Numbered from the stretch's first letter, positions 40,884 to 51,208 are shown. The stretch is DNA of 64,000 bases from Durusdinium trenchii (GCA_963970005.1 CAXAMN010021696.1:520634-584633); one strand, 5' to 3'. Program-made: numbers and translations. The notes: generated by a model from the letters alone, not told the origin.

Positions 40884-41870
40884 CACATCTTTGGGGCTGG
40901 TGCTTTGGTGAATATGTCTGAGTGATTGTAATGTGGTTGCATGATATTGCATGTTGCTGAAAGGCTGATGTGACCTGAAGTGATATGACATGATGTGAGA
41001 TAATGTGATGCTTTCTGTTCTGTCTGGTGTCAAATAGTAGGTAAAGGATGATGATAAATAGTATGAATAGTAGATAAAGGATGATAAAGAATATGAGTAC
41101 TCAATGATGATAAATAGTAGGTGAAGGATGGTGAAGGATGGTAAAGGTATATTTTCCTATAAAAGAGCATAGACATATATTTTCCATTGAGCCCCAGCTG
41201 CAGGTGCATTGAATCGTCGTGTCCCATAAATCCGCTCCTCCCATAAAAAAACAAAAACCGTCCATACACTTGCATACATGTCTAAGGTCCAGACATAAGC
41301 TTCCATCGCCCGTGGCCCAATGATCCAACCAAATGGCTGCGAAAAACATGACCGAAGTGTGGGACGGACCAAAATATGGGACGGACCGCAGCTGCGAAAA
41401 AAAATAAATGTAATTGAAAATTGTTACATACCCCACCCCCCCCACCTCAATTACATTTTTAATCCATTCTATCTATTTGGGGAGTCACTATCAACAAAAG
41501 GGACCCTGATGCTTGTGGACCAATGCGGTTTCAATTACAGGTCCATCGCTCACCAGCGCCGATCGACTTCGCTTCGCAATCGAGGAACCAACTGTCCATC
41601 GTAAGATTGAATCCTTTCCTATGCAACACCACTAAAATTGGACACCCCAATCCCACGCCGCCCTGTTTTGTTCGAAACGGCCAACTGGTCCGTGTCATAT
41701 GACGACTGGGAGGGTCAAATCATCAAGCTGGGAGTGTATTGAAGTTAAAGTTACCCAACTTCAATGAGTTTGAGGACCTTTTCGGGGTGTCTTTTCCAAT
41801 CCAACTCAAGTGTCTCCCTCTCCCTCGCCCGTCGTCACACCGCAAACCCAGTGATCCGAAGGAACGCCTT
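40884..41870. other. AT-rich spacer with degenerate repeats
   Basis: 41030-41155 holds imperfect repeats of GGATGATGATAAATAGTA. No supportable gene. Confidence 0.5.
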
Positions 41871-41888
41871 CCGCGCGCGCGCGCGCGG
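41871..41888. repeat. (CG)n tract
   Basis: CCGCGCGCGCGCGCGCGG, self-complementary and Z-DNA-prone. Confidence 0.9.
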
Positions 41889-42059
41889 TGTGCCTTAAAG
41901 CTTCCTCGTCGTCGATGACCTGGCAGGATCGAGGTCGGTCTTTGCCGATCGGTGACAGATTGGCAGTACTGGTTGCACTGATTGACAGTCGACCCGGAAC
42001 TCGTACCTCGGGTTCAATGGGTACAGTCGTAGCTGTTTTTTAGGGGCTCAGACGTCCCA

Positions 42060-42290
42060 TTTTCGAATGTACTGGGTCAGTCGGGTCCAGGTACATATAG
42101 CCATGCAGTACTGCAGTACTATATAGTTGTACATATAGATAACCAGTTACAGGTTGCGATACCAGTACTAATTTTATTGTACCATATGTACCAGTAACCA
42201 GAATCAACTGTACTATATAGTTAAAATATATAGCAACTGCATGGTTTCTGGTTATACTGGTTACTGGTTGCAGTATATTTTTTGTTCAAT
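42060..42290. repeat. AT-rich foldback region
   Basis: Scattered direct and inverted copies of ACTGGTTACTGGTTGCAG, CTGTACTATATAGTT and CAGTACTGCAGTACT. Strong secondary-structure potential. No coding signal. Confidence 0.6.
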
Positions 42291-42897
42291 GCTGCTTCCA
42301 TCTCGTCTTTTTCTGTAAATCTAGGTAGACCTTCAGAAAACAAAGGTTCATTTACATCTCTGTTTTTCTGGCATGTAGGTAGAGAAAGCAACCACATAAA
42401 CTTACAGTAATGTGTAAGTAAGCACTGAGCTTTTGGCAGATCTGCTGCATGCTGTGCATGCTCTGCTCTCTACAGGTCAAATGTTTCGTGCTCAGTGCAA
42501 TGGTTTCTCCGTGTTGAGACATTCCATGACACAAGACAAAGGATCTGCGACTACAGTTAGGATGACTCCGTATACATACTATCTGCAAGACAATTGGGCC
42601 AGCTTAGGGATTCTGCATATTGAGTCAATATGAGCATAACATCACATAACACCTACACTCCCGAAAACTAACATAGACCCTGACGTCCTGGCCCCCTGGG
42701 TCCGATGGTTTTCCTCTACCAACCGACGTGGTTTTCAGGGTCCCATGGGATCGTCTTCCGGTGATTTTTACACCCATTGTCCTGCGCGGCATGAGAGCGG
42801 TCATCAGTTGAAAGCGGGTCACTCGAGTGTGATCGATCCACCAGGTCGACCCCCAAATGACTTTGCTCATGTTGGATTCATTCCTTCCCCAATCCAC

Positions 42898-42935
42898 AGA
42901 CCTTCTCAGAAGGTTGGGATTTTTTTAGGGATTTC
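42898..42935. mobile_element. Family B fragment
   Basis: ACCTTCTCAGAAGGTTGGGA then TTTTAGGGATTT. Arms only. Confidence 0.5.
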
Positions 42936-43018
42936 ATTCATTCCTCCCAACTTGGCCCAACCTAGGGCCAAGATGCGCACCAGATGGCTTAACTTTGCTC
43001 AATATAGGCCCCACCAAC

Positions 43019-43111
43019 CGCTCTTGCCTGTGGCCTTTCACTGTGAGACGCCTCCGCTCGACGTCGGCCAGGAGCCCCGACGCCCAAGGCGGCCAACTCG
43101 GCGAAGCGGTC
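43019..43111 (-). CDS. Candidate 31-codon exon, Ala/Arg-rich
   Basis: On minus, CTTCACCAG (43113-43112) opens DRFAELAALGVGAPGRRRAE, ASHSERPQARA. It ends before GTTGGT (43018-43017), so it is exactly phase 0 to phase 0. About 64 per cent purine-first codons. Two other frames are open but weaker. The function is unknown. Confidence 0.55.
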
Positions 43112-43168
43112 CTGGTGAAGCGGGGACGGGGGACGGGGGGACTTGCCGGTGTTCCTCATAAGAGTTGG

Positions 43169-43257
43169 CCCTAGGCCTCCAAGTACTTTCTGAGGTGTTT
43201 GGGGTGGGTGCCAGGAGGGTCCAAATACCTTCTGAGAAGGTACTTGGAGGTGTAGGG
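43169..43257. mobile_element. Family B foldback element
   Basis: CCCTAGGCCTCCAAGTAC to GTACTTGGAGGTGTAGGG, spacer GGTGTTTGGGGTGGGTGCC. TGG on both sides. Confidence 0.85.
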
Positions 43258-43754
43258 TGGAGGTTTGTGGGTGGTTTTGAGATGTTGCACGCCCAATTTT
43301 CGGGCCTGAACACCAAACATCGTCGCTAGTGGCCACTAGTTGGGGAGAGTGAGTGTTCTCAATTCTGGCAAAGAGCGGTTTTACAAACATCAGTGATATC
43401 ATATCCATGATACTACCAGCACCTTCCAAAGAGTCTCCAACGGCATACCCTACACCACTTGTGGATCTCCTTTGAACACCCTTTGAAGGTTCAGGTAGGG
43501 GATTGATGTGCGCACAAAAGGTGTTCTAGAAAAGTGGGAGAACAAGGTGAGCCAGGCGAGAATGGCAAACAAAACCTTTTAGAGGATCGGACATGCTGGC
43601 ACACAGCATCCATATTTTCAGCTCACAGAACATGCTATAAACCACTTGGACTGCTGCATCAAGGCTCCCAACCATCCCTACATGGTCTCAAACCCGGGAA
43701 ACAAATCTTCCGGTTTCATACCCGCAGCTTCTAGGTTCGGGGGAGGCGGCCATC

Positions 43755-43899
43755 AGTTGCGGCCATCGTCTTCACACGTCACGATCCACCCATCACCGTC
43801 ATCTTCCTCGCACTGGCCCGTGGGCACTTTCTGCAGTTGCTGCAAGGCCTTCCGCAGAAAGCCGTCGCGCAAGGCTTTCCTCAGGCGAGACCACGTCAG
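43755..43899 (-). CDS. Candidate exon, basic helix then acidic tail
   Basis: On minus, CACAAG (43901-43900) opens LTWSRLRKALRDGFLRKALQ, QLQKVPTGQCEEDDGDGWIV, TCEDDGRN then TGA. About 57 per cent purine-first codons. A plus frame (43646-44164, 172 codons) overlaps but scores lower. The function is unknown. Confidence 0.52.
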
Positions 43900-44079
43900 C
43901 TTGTGTGAGGAGGTCGAGTCGTGGAGAGTAAAGGGAGCTGAACGGAGAATTTCTGGTCGATTCCGTTCCAAGACCCCTCATTGCATCGATCGATCATGGC
44001 CACGCGGCGAGCTCGCTCATCGTGGATTTGCAGGACTCCATACTCCCTGCTCCAATGGTTTTGAAGAAGTCCTATACTG

Positions 44080-44383
44080 TTGCCGGACAAGTCCTGGATG
44101 TCATCCATTGCCCCCCGTTCGTTCCCCCTTCATTCCAAGCCTCAAGGTACCCGAAGAAGATTGACATGTAGCGCCCAAGAATTGGCCAATGGAAAACCGA
44201 TGAACAACGAGTCCAATCTTGAGACCAATCATTGGACATCCAGTGTCTTTGTCATTTCTCGAAAAACCATCGATTGGATCGAACTAACTAGTCCGACCTG
44301 TATCGCACCGGCACCGTCGCCCATGGCACTCGTCCATTCGGCACGAGAAAAAGAGATGGACCACCCGGAGATGGCTGTTATGG
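44080..44383 (+). CDS. Candidate ORF ending at a family A insertion
   Basis: Plus frame with ELANGKPMNNESNLETNHWT, SSVFVISRKTIDWIELTSPT and SAREKEMDHPEMAVMA. Open into the family A element at 44384, which would truncate it or lie in an intron. The function is unknown. Confidence 0.35.
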
Positions 44384-44504
44384 CCCAGACGCGACCTGTC
44401 TGGGACTGCCAGGACGGACGGCCTATACCGATCAGTTGACCCCCCAGTCAACCACCCCTGGCCGTTTCTCGGTCAATATACCAGTCCCATTTGGAGTGTC
44501 TGGG
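44384..44504. mobile_element. Family A foldback, hybrid ends
   Basis: Left A2 (CCCAGACGCGACCTGTCTGG), right A1-like (CCCATTTGGAGTGTCTGGG). Interior GGACGGACGGCCTATACCGA. TGG on both sides. Confidence 0.9.
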
Positions 44505-44732
44505 TGGTTGAGCAGGTCTGGAGGTGGCTTTGAGGCCTCAGTCACTTTTCTTTGGGGGGGAGGATTCTTTGGCTGTATGATGCTGTATACATGTTTGTCT
44601 GATCAGTGACTCGTGACTTCTTTGAATAAAAGCTAGGCGTCGCTAAGGCTATGATTCATCAATCAGAATTCCACCAGCTTCTCAGAATGAGATGGACTAC
44701 CCTTTTTCGCCCCAAACATCAACTTCTCATCA

Positions 44733-44825
44733 CCCAAACACGAGTCTGGGACTGCGCCGATCAGTTGGGATGGTGCCAGGGGGGGGGGTCAATGCAGGCA
44801 TTTAAAGATCCATGGAGTGTCTGGG
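44733..44825. mobile_element. Family A foldback, diverged
   Basis: CCCAAACACGAGTCTGGGAC to CCATGGAGTGTCTGGG with a long G-run loop. TCA on both sides. Confidence 0.87.
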
Positions 44826-44869
44826 TCAGGCAAAAGTGGATCCCTTAAACCAAGCAGGTTCGAGCTAAC

Positions 44870-44983
44870 CTGTGAAGCCTCCTGATCCGATGTCATCCCA
44901 CACCCCGCCCAGCGAAGCTTCTGCTTGCGGAAGCGTTCGGCATAGACCTCACCCAAGCCAGCCAGCTGCTGTGTGCCGAGCAC
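44870..44983 (-). CDS. Candidate 38-codon exon with clean splice sites
   Basis: On minus, CACCTCCAG (44985-44984) opens VLGTQQLAGLGEVYAERFRK, QKLRWAGCGMTSDQEASQ. It closes CACAG before GTTAGC (44869-44864). Length 114, phase 0 to 0. The helical, charged composition is convincing. A plus frame (LLLAEAFGIDLTQASQLLC) is its mirror. The function is unknown. Confidence 0.58.
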
Positions 44984-45432
44984 CTGGAGGTGCGGCTGGA
45001 GGTGCAATGGTGCAGCTCTTTTGTACCGGAGCATGACATGATCTGAATGCCACTAGACTTGGCAAGCTTGAACCTTCCCCGGTTTGTCCAAAAAGTTAAA
45101 ACCCCTCGTGTAAAAGTTCGGCCCTTATGGAGCCGAGAAGCATCAAAGGTGAAGGTGGTGAGTTGTGAGGACCGAGGACCCAAACCCAGTGCAAAGGGGG
45201 GCAGTGGTGAAGTGTGCGTGGTCCAAGCGTTCCAGTTTCGAAACGATTTCAAACCTTCTCCAAGATACCAAGACTTCAAGCCTTCTACACCTCACATCAC
45301 TTCAAGCCTTCAAGCACCTATGAGCAAAGGAGAGAAGCACCATTCGACGAGCCGAGGCCTTTCTGCTTCTTCCATCTGTAGACTGGTCAATCAGGAAGGT
45401 GACATATACACCGTTGAGGGCATCCTCTCTAC

Positions 45433-45536
45433 CCCAGACACTCCATGGGACTGCCATAGGACTGCCGCCCCAGAAAGACCCCCTGGCACCACCCCTGGCC
45501 TGATGCGGTAAATATGCCAGTCCCATGGAGTCTGGG
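45433..45536. mobile_element. Family A foldback element
   Basis: CCCAGACACTCCATGGGAC to CATGGAGTCTGGG. The right end lost TG. CTA on both sides if one extra C is allowed. Confidence 0.88.
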
Positions 45537-45671
45537 CTATGAAATGTCCTCTTCGTTGCGATCGCACACTTTTCTCCGCGCAGACGGGACGCCCAGTCCG
45601 ATTGTCGATGCCGTGCGGAGTCGCCCCGGCGATAGACCGCCCCACCCGCTTCGGCCACGCGTCCCGTCTCC

Positions 45672-45772
45672 AAGCAATGGCCTCCAACCTAATAGGGATG
45701 GCCTCCAACCTAAAGACAGGCTATGCGGCTATTCCTAACTACTAGCACTAATAGAAATGGCCTCCAACCCAG
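45672..45772. repeat. R array, diverged
   Basis: Three R units plus an interrupting CTATGCGGCTATTCCTAAC segment. Confidence 0.82.
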
Positions 45773-46248
45773 AAGCAGGAGATGATGTGTCCCCTGGGCC
45801 TCGCCCAGGCGAAGGAAGCCACACAGCAGCGCGATGAAGGATTCGCGGAAGGATTCCTCCAGGCGGTTAAGCAACCTTGGAAGCACTAGACTCCCACTCC
45901 ACATGACCAGCCCCACGGTGATAATATGATCGTTGGCGGTCCTGGCGGTCCTGTCTTTAAAGATTCAATGAGATGGGGATCTTGGACAAGTCCATCATGG
46001 TGATGGGCTGGTCCATCATGTCCATCTTTAAAGATTCATCGGTCCATCATGGCCTGGTCTTACGATGTTGAGGATCTTGGACATGCGTGAGTCCAGAAGA
46101 AAAGACAAGGCTTTAGGGGGGGAAAATGCATATTGTGTCCAGCTTGAACCCTCCGTTACCACATCACACTCACCCTCTGTGTATATGATTATATATGAAC
46201 TCTACCTGATTCACTCCAACCTGGATGGAGCTAAAGAAAATGATTTCG

Positions 46249-46430
46249 GCCCAGGAGCAGCTGCGGTCTCAGCTCCAACATCTCTTTCAGCATCGTCGTC
46301 GCCGGCTCTGAAAGCCGCCATTCGCTGGCGAAGGCCAACGCAAAGACCTGCCAAACCGCCGGGTTTCGTGGCCAAACCGCCAGGCATTTGGTGCCGTCGG
46401 CCGCAAGGAGTGCAGCTGAAGGCCTTGTTG
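46249..46430 (-). CDS. Coding-like island, strand uncertain
   Basis: Minus: LLAADGTKCLAVWPRNPAVW, QVFALAFASEWRLSEPATTM, LKEMLELRPQ. Plus (46065-46436): SASSSPALKAAIRWRRPTQR and a tandem AKPPGFV/AKPPGIW. Purine-first use is similar on both strands. Minus is chosen because 46715-46888 is minus. Confidence 0.4.
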
Positions 46431-46714
46431 GAATAGGGTCATGCGCTTGCAACCTGGCTTCTCTACTACCAGCTTCTTCAGTGCGTGACCTTTTGAAGGT
46501 TCCTTTTCGTGACCCTTAGGAGGCTTAAGTGACCGAACCAACCAGGTTACCAAGATCGGTCACGTACTGAAGAACCAGGTCCGACATGTCAAATAAATTT
46601 CTGAAAACTTTGGAAGCGACATGTCGGACATTTCGGACCGAGATCCCATCCACGAGCCACACGATCATCAACATCGAACACCACTTCACCAGGTCGCTGG
46701 TGCATCTTCCTCGC

Positions 46715-46888
46715 TCAGGCGCACGGGTACGGCGCGTTCCGGAACGCGGCGGCGTGCGGGTTCCGCGACGCCTTGGGGAGCACCGTCATGGGATTCACCA
46801 AGCCCTGCTGATGCAGGTGCCGTGCCACCGCCAGCGCCTCCACCCGCACGCGCAGGACGCTCTCCGCACGTTGGGCTTCCAGGTCCTC
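46715..46888 (-). CDS. Candidate exon, long amphipathic helix
   Basis: On minus, GTGCCCAG (46890-46889) opens EDLEAQRAESVLRVRVEALA, VARHLHQQGLVNPMTVLPKA, SRNPHAAAFRNAPYPCA then TGA. Third positions are almost all G or C. The stop makes this a possible last exon, although GT donors exist just before it (GTACCC, GTGCGC). The function is unknown. Confidence 0.6.
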   Translation of the reverse strand, partial: EDLEAQRAESVLRVRVEALAVARHLHQQGLVNPMTVLPKASRNPHAAAFRNAPYPCA

Positions 46889-47399
46889 CTGGGCACGGAG
46901 GGCACAGCAGGAAACAGGTTTTTGTTTGAGGAGCCTTTCACGTTGAGGGGCCTTGCACCTCTTGAATGGAGGGTTCTCCTGCCTTGTTTTCAAGCTGATG
47001 TGTTGGTAGAACAAGAAGGATCGTGTGCCAGAAGGATGCTTTAGATCTGACTTCACTCGCTAGGCCTTATTATATATTGCTTTAGAAGGCATTGATGCTG
47101 GAATACACACGCAAAACCTGTTTGAACCATGTACAAAGTGAATGAGACTCATGTCCCCTTGCCTGCTACTCATTTCTCCAGCCTCAAAAACGATTCACAC
47201 CAAGTCGTATAGGGCCCTTCCTTGGCCGATTTCAGTCACATGGAGTCGAATCTTCCGTTGTCAACGAAGGATCTACCGAATGCCTTCAGTTAAATTCAGA
47301 GTTGTTGCCCAGGTGCTCCCACATACGCCCAAACATACCCAACACACACCCATACACACACTCACTTCCACCACTCTGCGCCACAACACATGTCCCACA

Positions 47400-47596
47400 G
47401 AAACGCCAAAGTAAAGCCGTCCCGCTCCTCGTGTTCCCCGCTTCGTGAGCGCTTCGGAGGTTTCTTCGGCTTCAACGCAGCTGGGCCCACGCTGCCGGCC
47501 AGCGTGATATGCGCTAAGACTTGATCAGAGAACGCCGCCAAGGGCTGCGCGGCCTCGGCGCAGTCAAGAAGACGGTAGTGACCAAAACATGGATGG
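47400..47596 (-). CDS. Candidate exon, Lys/Arg linker
   Basis: Minus frame RLLDCAEAAQPLAAFSDQVL, AHITLAGSVGPAALKPKKPP, KRSRSGEHEERDGFTLAFLW. Mostly G/C-ending, purine-first codons. No competing plus frame of this length. The KPKKPPKRSR stretch could be a nuclear signal (inference). Possibly the same gene as 46715-46888. Confidence 0.58.
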
Positions 47597-48133
47597 AACA
47601 CGGCGCTTTTCATGCTTGATTGATGGAGAAAAAACAAACAACTCGAGGTGTTTAGTGAACACGTGTGGCAACTTGGAAGGATTAAAGGCTCGATTGCTTT
47701 AGAATGCTTTAGATCGCGATATATAGTTTGTTTAGCTACAGGTTTCTGGTGGTTCAAACCAAGTAATTTTGTGGTGAACCGCCACGAAGGTGTACTTGTT
47801 GAGACATGTCCCCTTTCTCAACTCAACTCAACCACTATCATCCACTGGGGCAGAAGTGGATGGGACGAGCCAAACTGCTCGTCGACGTGATTTCTTGGAT
47901 CTCCCTGCGAACCCGCGAGATCAGTTTTAACGAATTACACATGAAAAAGACACAAAAAAAACGACTTTCACTGCATGACTCTGCTTTGTCCGCTTTGACT
48001 GCTTTGTCTGTGTTGGTTCCAGCCGATGATATACAGGCCAAACAGATCCATCCGAAGCTGAGATGGACCATCCAGCTGATGGTTCCGTGGGTGTCAAACA
48101 TGTCCCCGGCCCGACCAAGTATTAAAGTATATA

Positions 48134-48227
48134 CCCAGACACTCCATGTATGGTATATTTACCGCCCCATTGGGGTGGTTTTGGGGGTCAATGTAGGCAT
48201 ATATGGCAGTCCCATGGAGTGTCTGGG
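48134..48227. mobile_element. Family A foldback element (first of three)
   Basis: CCCAGACACTCCATGTATGG to CATGGAGTGTCTGGG. ATA on both sides. Confidence 0.92.
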
Positions 48228-48247
48228 ATATACTATACCATCTATAC

Positions 48248-48366
48248 CCCACACACGACGTGTATGGGACTGCCTGCCAGGACTGCCGAGAAACGGCCCA
48301 ACCTGGTTGAAAGGGGGTCGTTTTGGGGCGGCAGTCCTATGGCAGTCCCAGACAGGTCGTGTCTGG
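48248..48366. mobile_element. Family A foldback element (second of three)
   Basis: CCCACACACGACGTGTATGG to CAGACAGGTCGTGTCTGG, A2-type with GAGAAACGGCC. Terminal bases are mutated and no clean duplication remains. Confidence 0.85.
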
Positions 48367-48407
48367 CTATATCTCAACATATCTTCACGTCAAAGAAGGA
48401 ACACTCA

Positions 48408-48483
48408 CCCATACACTCCATGGGACTGCCATATATGCTTACATTGACCCCCCCAAACCACTCCAATACATGGAGTCTATGGG
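48408..48483. mobile_element. Family A foldback element (third of three)
   Basis: Diverged ends CCCATACACTCCATGGG and ACATGGAGTCTATGGG. The arms are matched in their mutations (ATACACTCC against GAGTCTAT). TCA on both sides. Confidence 0.85.
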
Positions 48484-48499
48484 TCATGGAATGAACCCA

Positions 48500-48661
48500 C
48501 TACGTCCAGTCGTGTCCCCAGGACGGCCGCGGCCAAGAGTCTCCCCACCGCCTCCCTCGCGCCTCGATCGCCGAGTTGGTCTTGGATGCCTTACCATCCG
48601 TGTGTCCCAGCACCTGGCGGCCGTGGAGCCGGTTGGCGCCGGACCGCGCGCGGGCGACGGC
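48500..48661 (-). CDS. Candidate exon, strand fairly likely minus
   Basis: On minus, GCGGCGCAG (48663-48662) opens AVARARSGANRLHGRQVLGH, TDGKASKTNSAIEARGRRWG, then Trp-rich to TAG. An internal GTAAGG donor after GGATG would end it at 22 codons. A plus frame (ASIAELVLDALPSVCP) is also open. The function is unknown. Confidence 0.45.
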   Translation of the reverse strand, partial: AVARARSGANRLHGRQVLGHTDGKASKTNSAIEARGRRWGDSWPRPSWGHDWT

Positions 48662-48785
48662 CTGCGCCGCAGCGGGTGAGCCCGGTGAGTCGGTGCGGTG
48701 TCCCAGAGTCCAAGTCGTCGTTTATCCGGCAGCGTTCTTTGGTTTCGAAGGACGCGAAGCGAACGGCGGTGCTCCTGGCCTTCAC

Positions 48786-48871
48786 TTATAGCTAGTAAGA
48801 TCGGACGCTATAGGAACGGGCGGGGCATCGCTACGTACGGGGCGCTCCACGGCCGCTACGAACGGAGCGAG
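48786..48871. repeat. S-type repeat
   Basis: GGGGCATCGCTACGTACGGG and CGCTACGAACGGAGCGAG modules. Confidence 0.72.
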
Positions 48872-48982
48872 TTTCAACCACCGCAACGTCGTGGAGCGAA
48901 ACGCGGCGTGCCCGGTCTCTGCCCGAATCTGCGGTCTTTCATGGAGTGGAGGTTTCACAAGGAAGATGGGATAGAAACAAAA

Positions 48983-49084
48983 CCCAAACACTCCATGGGA
49001 CTGGTATATTTACCGCCCCATTGGGGTGGTTGACTGGGGGTCAATGGGGCGGCAGTCCTATGGCAGTCCCATGGAGTGTCTGGG
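48983..49084. mobile_element. Family A foldback element
   Basis: CCCAAACACTCCATGGGAC to CATGGAGTGTCTGGG with a GGGGTGGTTGACTGGGGGTC loop. AAA on both sides. Confidence 0.92.
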
Positions 49085-49100
49085 AAATAGAAACACACAC

Positions 49101-49268
49101 TTAAGTGGGGCCCCTAAGGCCTCCGTCGTGAAAAGGAGCCTTCAAAAGTCTATCCAAAGTCACATGCCTTTTGGATCCGGACGATCCGATTCTTGGAACT
49201 CCGATTCGTAGGCTCCAAGCAGTGGATCTGAGCGTCGCTGGTCCAACCCTGCCACGCGGCGTGGTGAC
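49101..49268 (-). CDS. Candidate exon after a 43-base intron
   Basis: On minus, GTGGACAG (49270-49269) opens VTTPRGRVGPATLRSTAWSL, RIGVPRIGSSGSKRHVTLDR, LLKAPFHDGG. Ser/Gly/Arg-rich. A plus frame (49171-49401) is also open. It would join in phase 0 with the exon at 49312-49385. Confidence 0.45.
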   Translation of the reverse strand, partial: VTTPRGRVGPATLRSTAWSLRIGVPRIGSSGSKRHVTLDRLLKAPFHDGGLRGPT

Positions 49269-49311
49269 CTGTCCACCATCCCCCGCATCCCCCGCATCCC
49301 CCGCATCGCAC

Positions 49312-49385
49312 CTGCCCGTCGCGGGAATCGGCGAAGTCAGCGGCATTGGCCTTGGACTCCTTCTCAGCCTCTCGCAATCGGAGGC
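49312..49385 (-). CDS. Candidate exon, charged helix
   Basis: Minus frame LRLREAEKESKANAADFADS, RDGQ, ending CAG before GTGCGA (49311-49310). Classic helical composition. It begins next to an R unit, so its own acceptor is unclear. Confidence 0.48.
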
Positions 49386-49500
49386 TCCTCCAACCTACTA
49401 GCTTCTTGCTACTATAGATGCTACTAGTAGCGATGGCCTCCACTCTCAGAGCCATGGCCTCCAACTAGAAGCCTTTGTTACTAGTAGCTTCTTGTTACTG
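49385..49500. repeat. R/S composite repeat
   Basis: CTACTAGCTTCTTGCTACTA, then two R units, then GTTACTAGTAGCTTCTTG. Confidence 0.85.
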
Positions 49501-49797
49501 CCGGGTCAAGCAGTTCCAGGAACGTCTTCGATGGCGGGATTTGGTTGGATTAGTTGGATCCAGCTGGTAGAGCCGCTATATAGCCACCTGTAGGAAGCTC
49601 TGTCAGCTCGGTTGTTTTGTTTCTCCTGGCAAGCTAGCTTCACCATGCCCATTTAGACCATGGAAATCTCCACCCAGCCAGTAATTAGCTACAAGCTATT
49701 AGGTTGCAGGTCGCTGATAGGCTGGAGAAATACTACTATAGTAAGAAGAAGCTATATACTAGTCTTTTTAACGATCGTTTTCATGGCATGTGTTGAT

Positions 49798-49921
49798 CCC
49801 AAACACTCCATGGGACTGCCAGGACGGACGGCCTATACCGATCAGTTGACCCCCCTTTTTCCACCACCCCGAACGCCCGTTTCTCGGTCAATATACCAGT
49901 CCCAGACAGGTCGTGTCTGGG
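49798..49921. mobile_element. Family A foldback, hybrid ends
   Basis: Left A1 (CCCAAACACTCCATGGGAC), right A2 (CCCAGACAGGTCGTGTCTGG). Interior CCGAACGCCCGTTTCTCGG. GAT on both sides. Longest family A copy (124 bases). Confidence 0.92.
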
Positions 49922-50358
49922 GATATACTTTTTCGGACAGATCCGCCCCCCCGGTTTTTGGGAGCGACGTCTTCCACCGTCTTGCAGGTGTGTCAGTGTC
50001 CAGCGCGGATCGCATCTTAGCGCTGACCCCGCATGGTTTGACCCCAAACAGGAGGATTTGGTTCACTTTGAGGTGACTGAACACTGGCAATTCATCAATT
50101 TGAGCTTTGGAGATCGAACAGCACTTGTTTTGGTTCGGAGAGGATTGCTGAATATTGTGGTTGATGTTTGTGTCATGACCATGTATATAACATGAAAAAC
50201 GGCTCGTGTGTATAACCTCTACCAAGTGCTGTTTTGTCATCCATGGTTACGAACTGGGCGTTCCAGGTTACGGCCAAAGATCGATCAAAGCTGCACAGGA
50301 CGTGTGTCGTTCCCATGGCCTATTTGGACACCTTGTTGGGATCTGCAAGAACATCCCT

Positions 50359-50458
50359 CCCTAGACTTCCAGTGGTACCTTCTGAGAAGGTGGGACTGGG
50401 GTGGGTGCCAGGAGGGTCCAGTCATACCTTGTGAGGAGGTGCGACTGGAGGTGTAGGG
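50359..50458. mobile_element. Family B foldback element
   Basis: CCCTAGACTTCCAGT to GACTGGAGGTGTAGGG, spacer GGACTGGGGTGGGTGCCAGG. CCT on both sides. Confidence 0.85.
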
Positions 50459-50827
50459 CCTATAGTCGTCGACTAGAAATACACTCCATCAAAAAAAAGA
50501 CCATCATGAGGCCATGTTCGGCTGTCCACGAATGGAGATTGGCCACTATTCTGGGGTGAAGCTGCATCGTAGCAGTTCTGGTTTTAGCATTTGAGACAAC
50601 TGCAGGCAGACGGGTCATTCATTCGTGACATGTCCTCCTGGATTCAAAACATGTCAAAACAACACTATTAAAGTCACATAATAGGGTCCAGGTCATTCGT
50701 GAGGATGGTCGAACAGAGGTGAGTTCGTACTTCCAGAGAATGGTCGAACTGGGGCCTGGCAGGACATGCTCTGGTCCTCGAGGGAGTATGAAACGTATGA
50801 AAGTGTATCAAGCCCTATATATACTTA

Positions 50828-50928
50828 CCCTAGGCATCCAAGTACCTTCTCAGAAGGCACTTGGACCCTGAAAACCTACATAAGAGTGTCTCCAATCACC
50901 TCCTGAGAAGGTACTTGGATCCCTAGGG
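50828..50928. mobile_element. Family B foldback element
   Basis: CCCTAGGCATCCAAGTACC to GGTACTTGGATCCCTAGGG. TTA on both sides. The most complete B copy. Confidence 0.9.
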
Positions 50929-51073
50929 TTAGAAGATCTTACAAGATCTGGAAGTTCAAATCACCCATTTTCGCCAAGTGCCAAGTGCCGATCCCATGCC
51001 TCTACCGGCCCGGAGTTTGGGAACTTCCTGCGGGGTCCATGGCGCGGGTCGTTCCACTCGTTGGACCGCGGGT

Positions 51074-51208
51074 CTATGGACCCCCACGGGGTCGCGCCTC
51101 ATTGCGAAAGAAGCCCAGCAGCGTGGAGAGCGTCTCGAGCGCCCGGCGGCACAGCAGCAAGTCGCCGCTGCTCAAGGCGCCCGACAGCAGCTCGCTGATG
51201 CGGGGGTC
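51074..51208 (-). CDS. Candidate terminal exon, Leu-rich helix
   Basis: On minus, GGCATCCCAG (51210-51209) opens DPRISELLSGALSSGDLLLC, RRALETLSTLLGFFRNEARP, RGGP then TAG. About 90 per cent of codons end in G or C, and Leu is mostly CTG. It resembles an alpha-solenoid helix pair (inference). The antisense plus frame (Gln/Ala-rich, donor CAG GTGGGG) is also open. Confidence 0.55.
   Translation of the reverse strand, partial: DPRISELLSGALSSGDLLLCRRALETLSTLLGFFRNEARPRGGP

Noticed and set aside
42060..42290. Replication origin suggested by AT-rich foldbacks
   Set aside because: There is only structure and base composition. No motif or context supports an origin.
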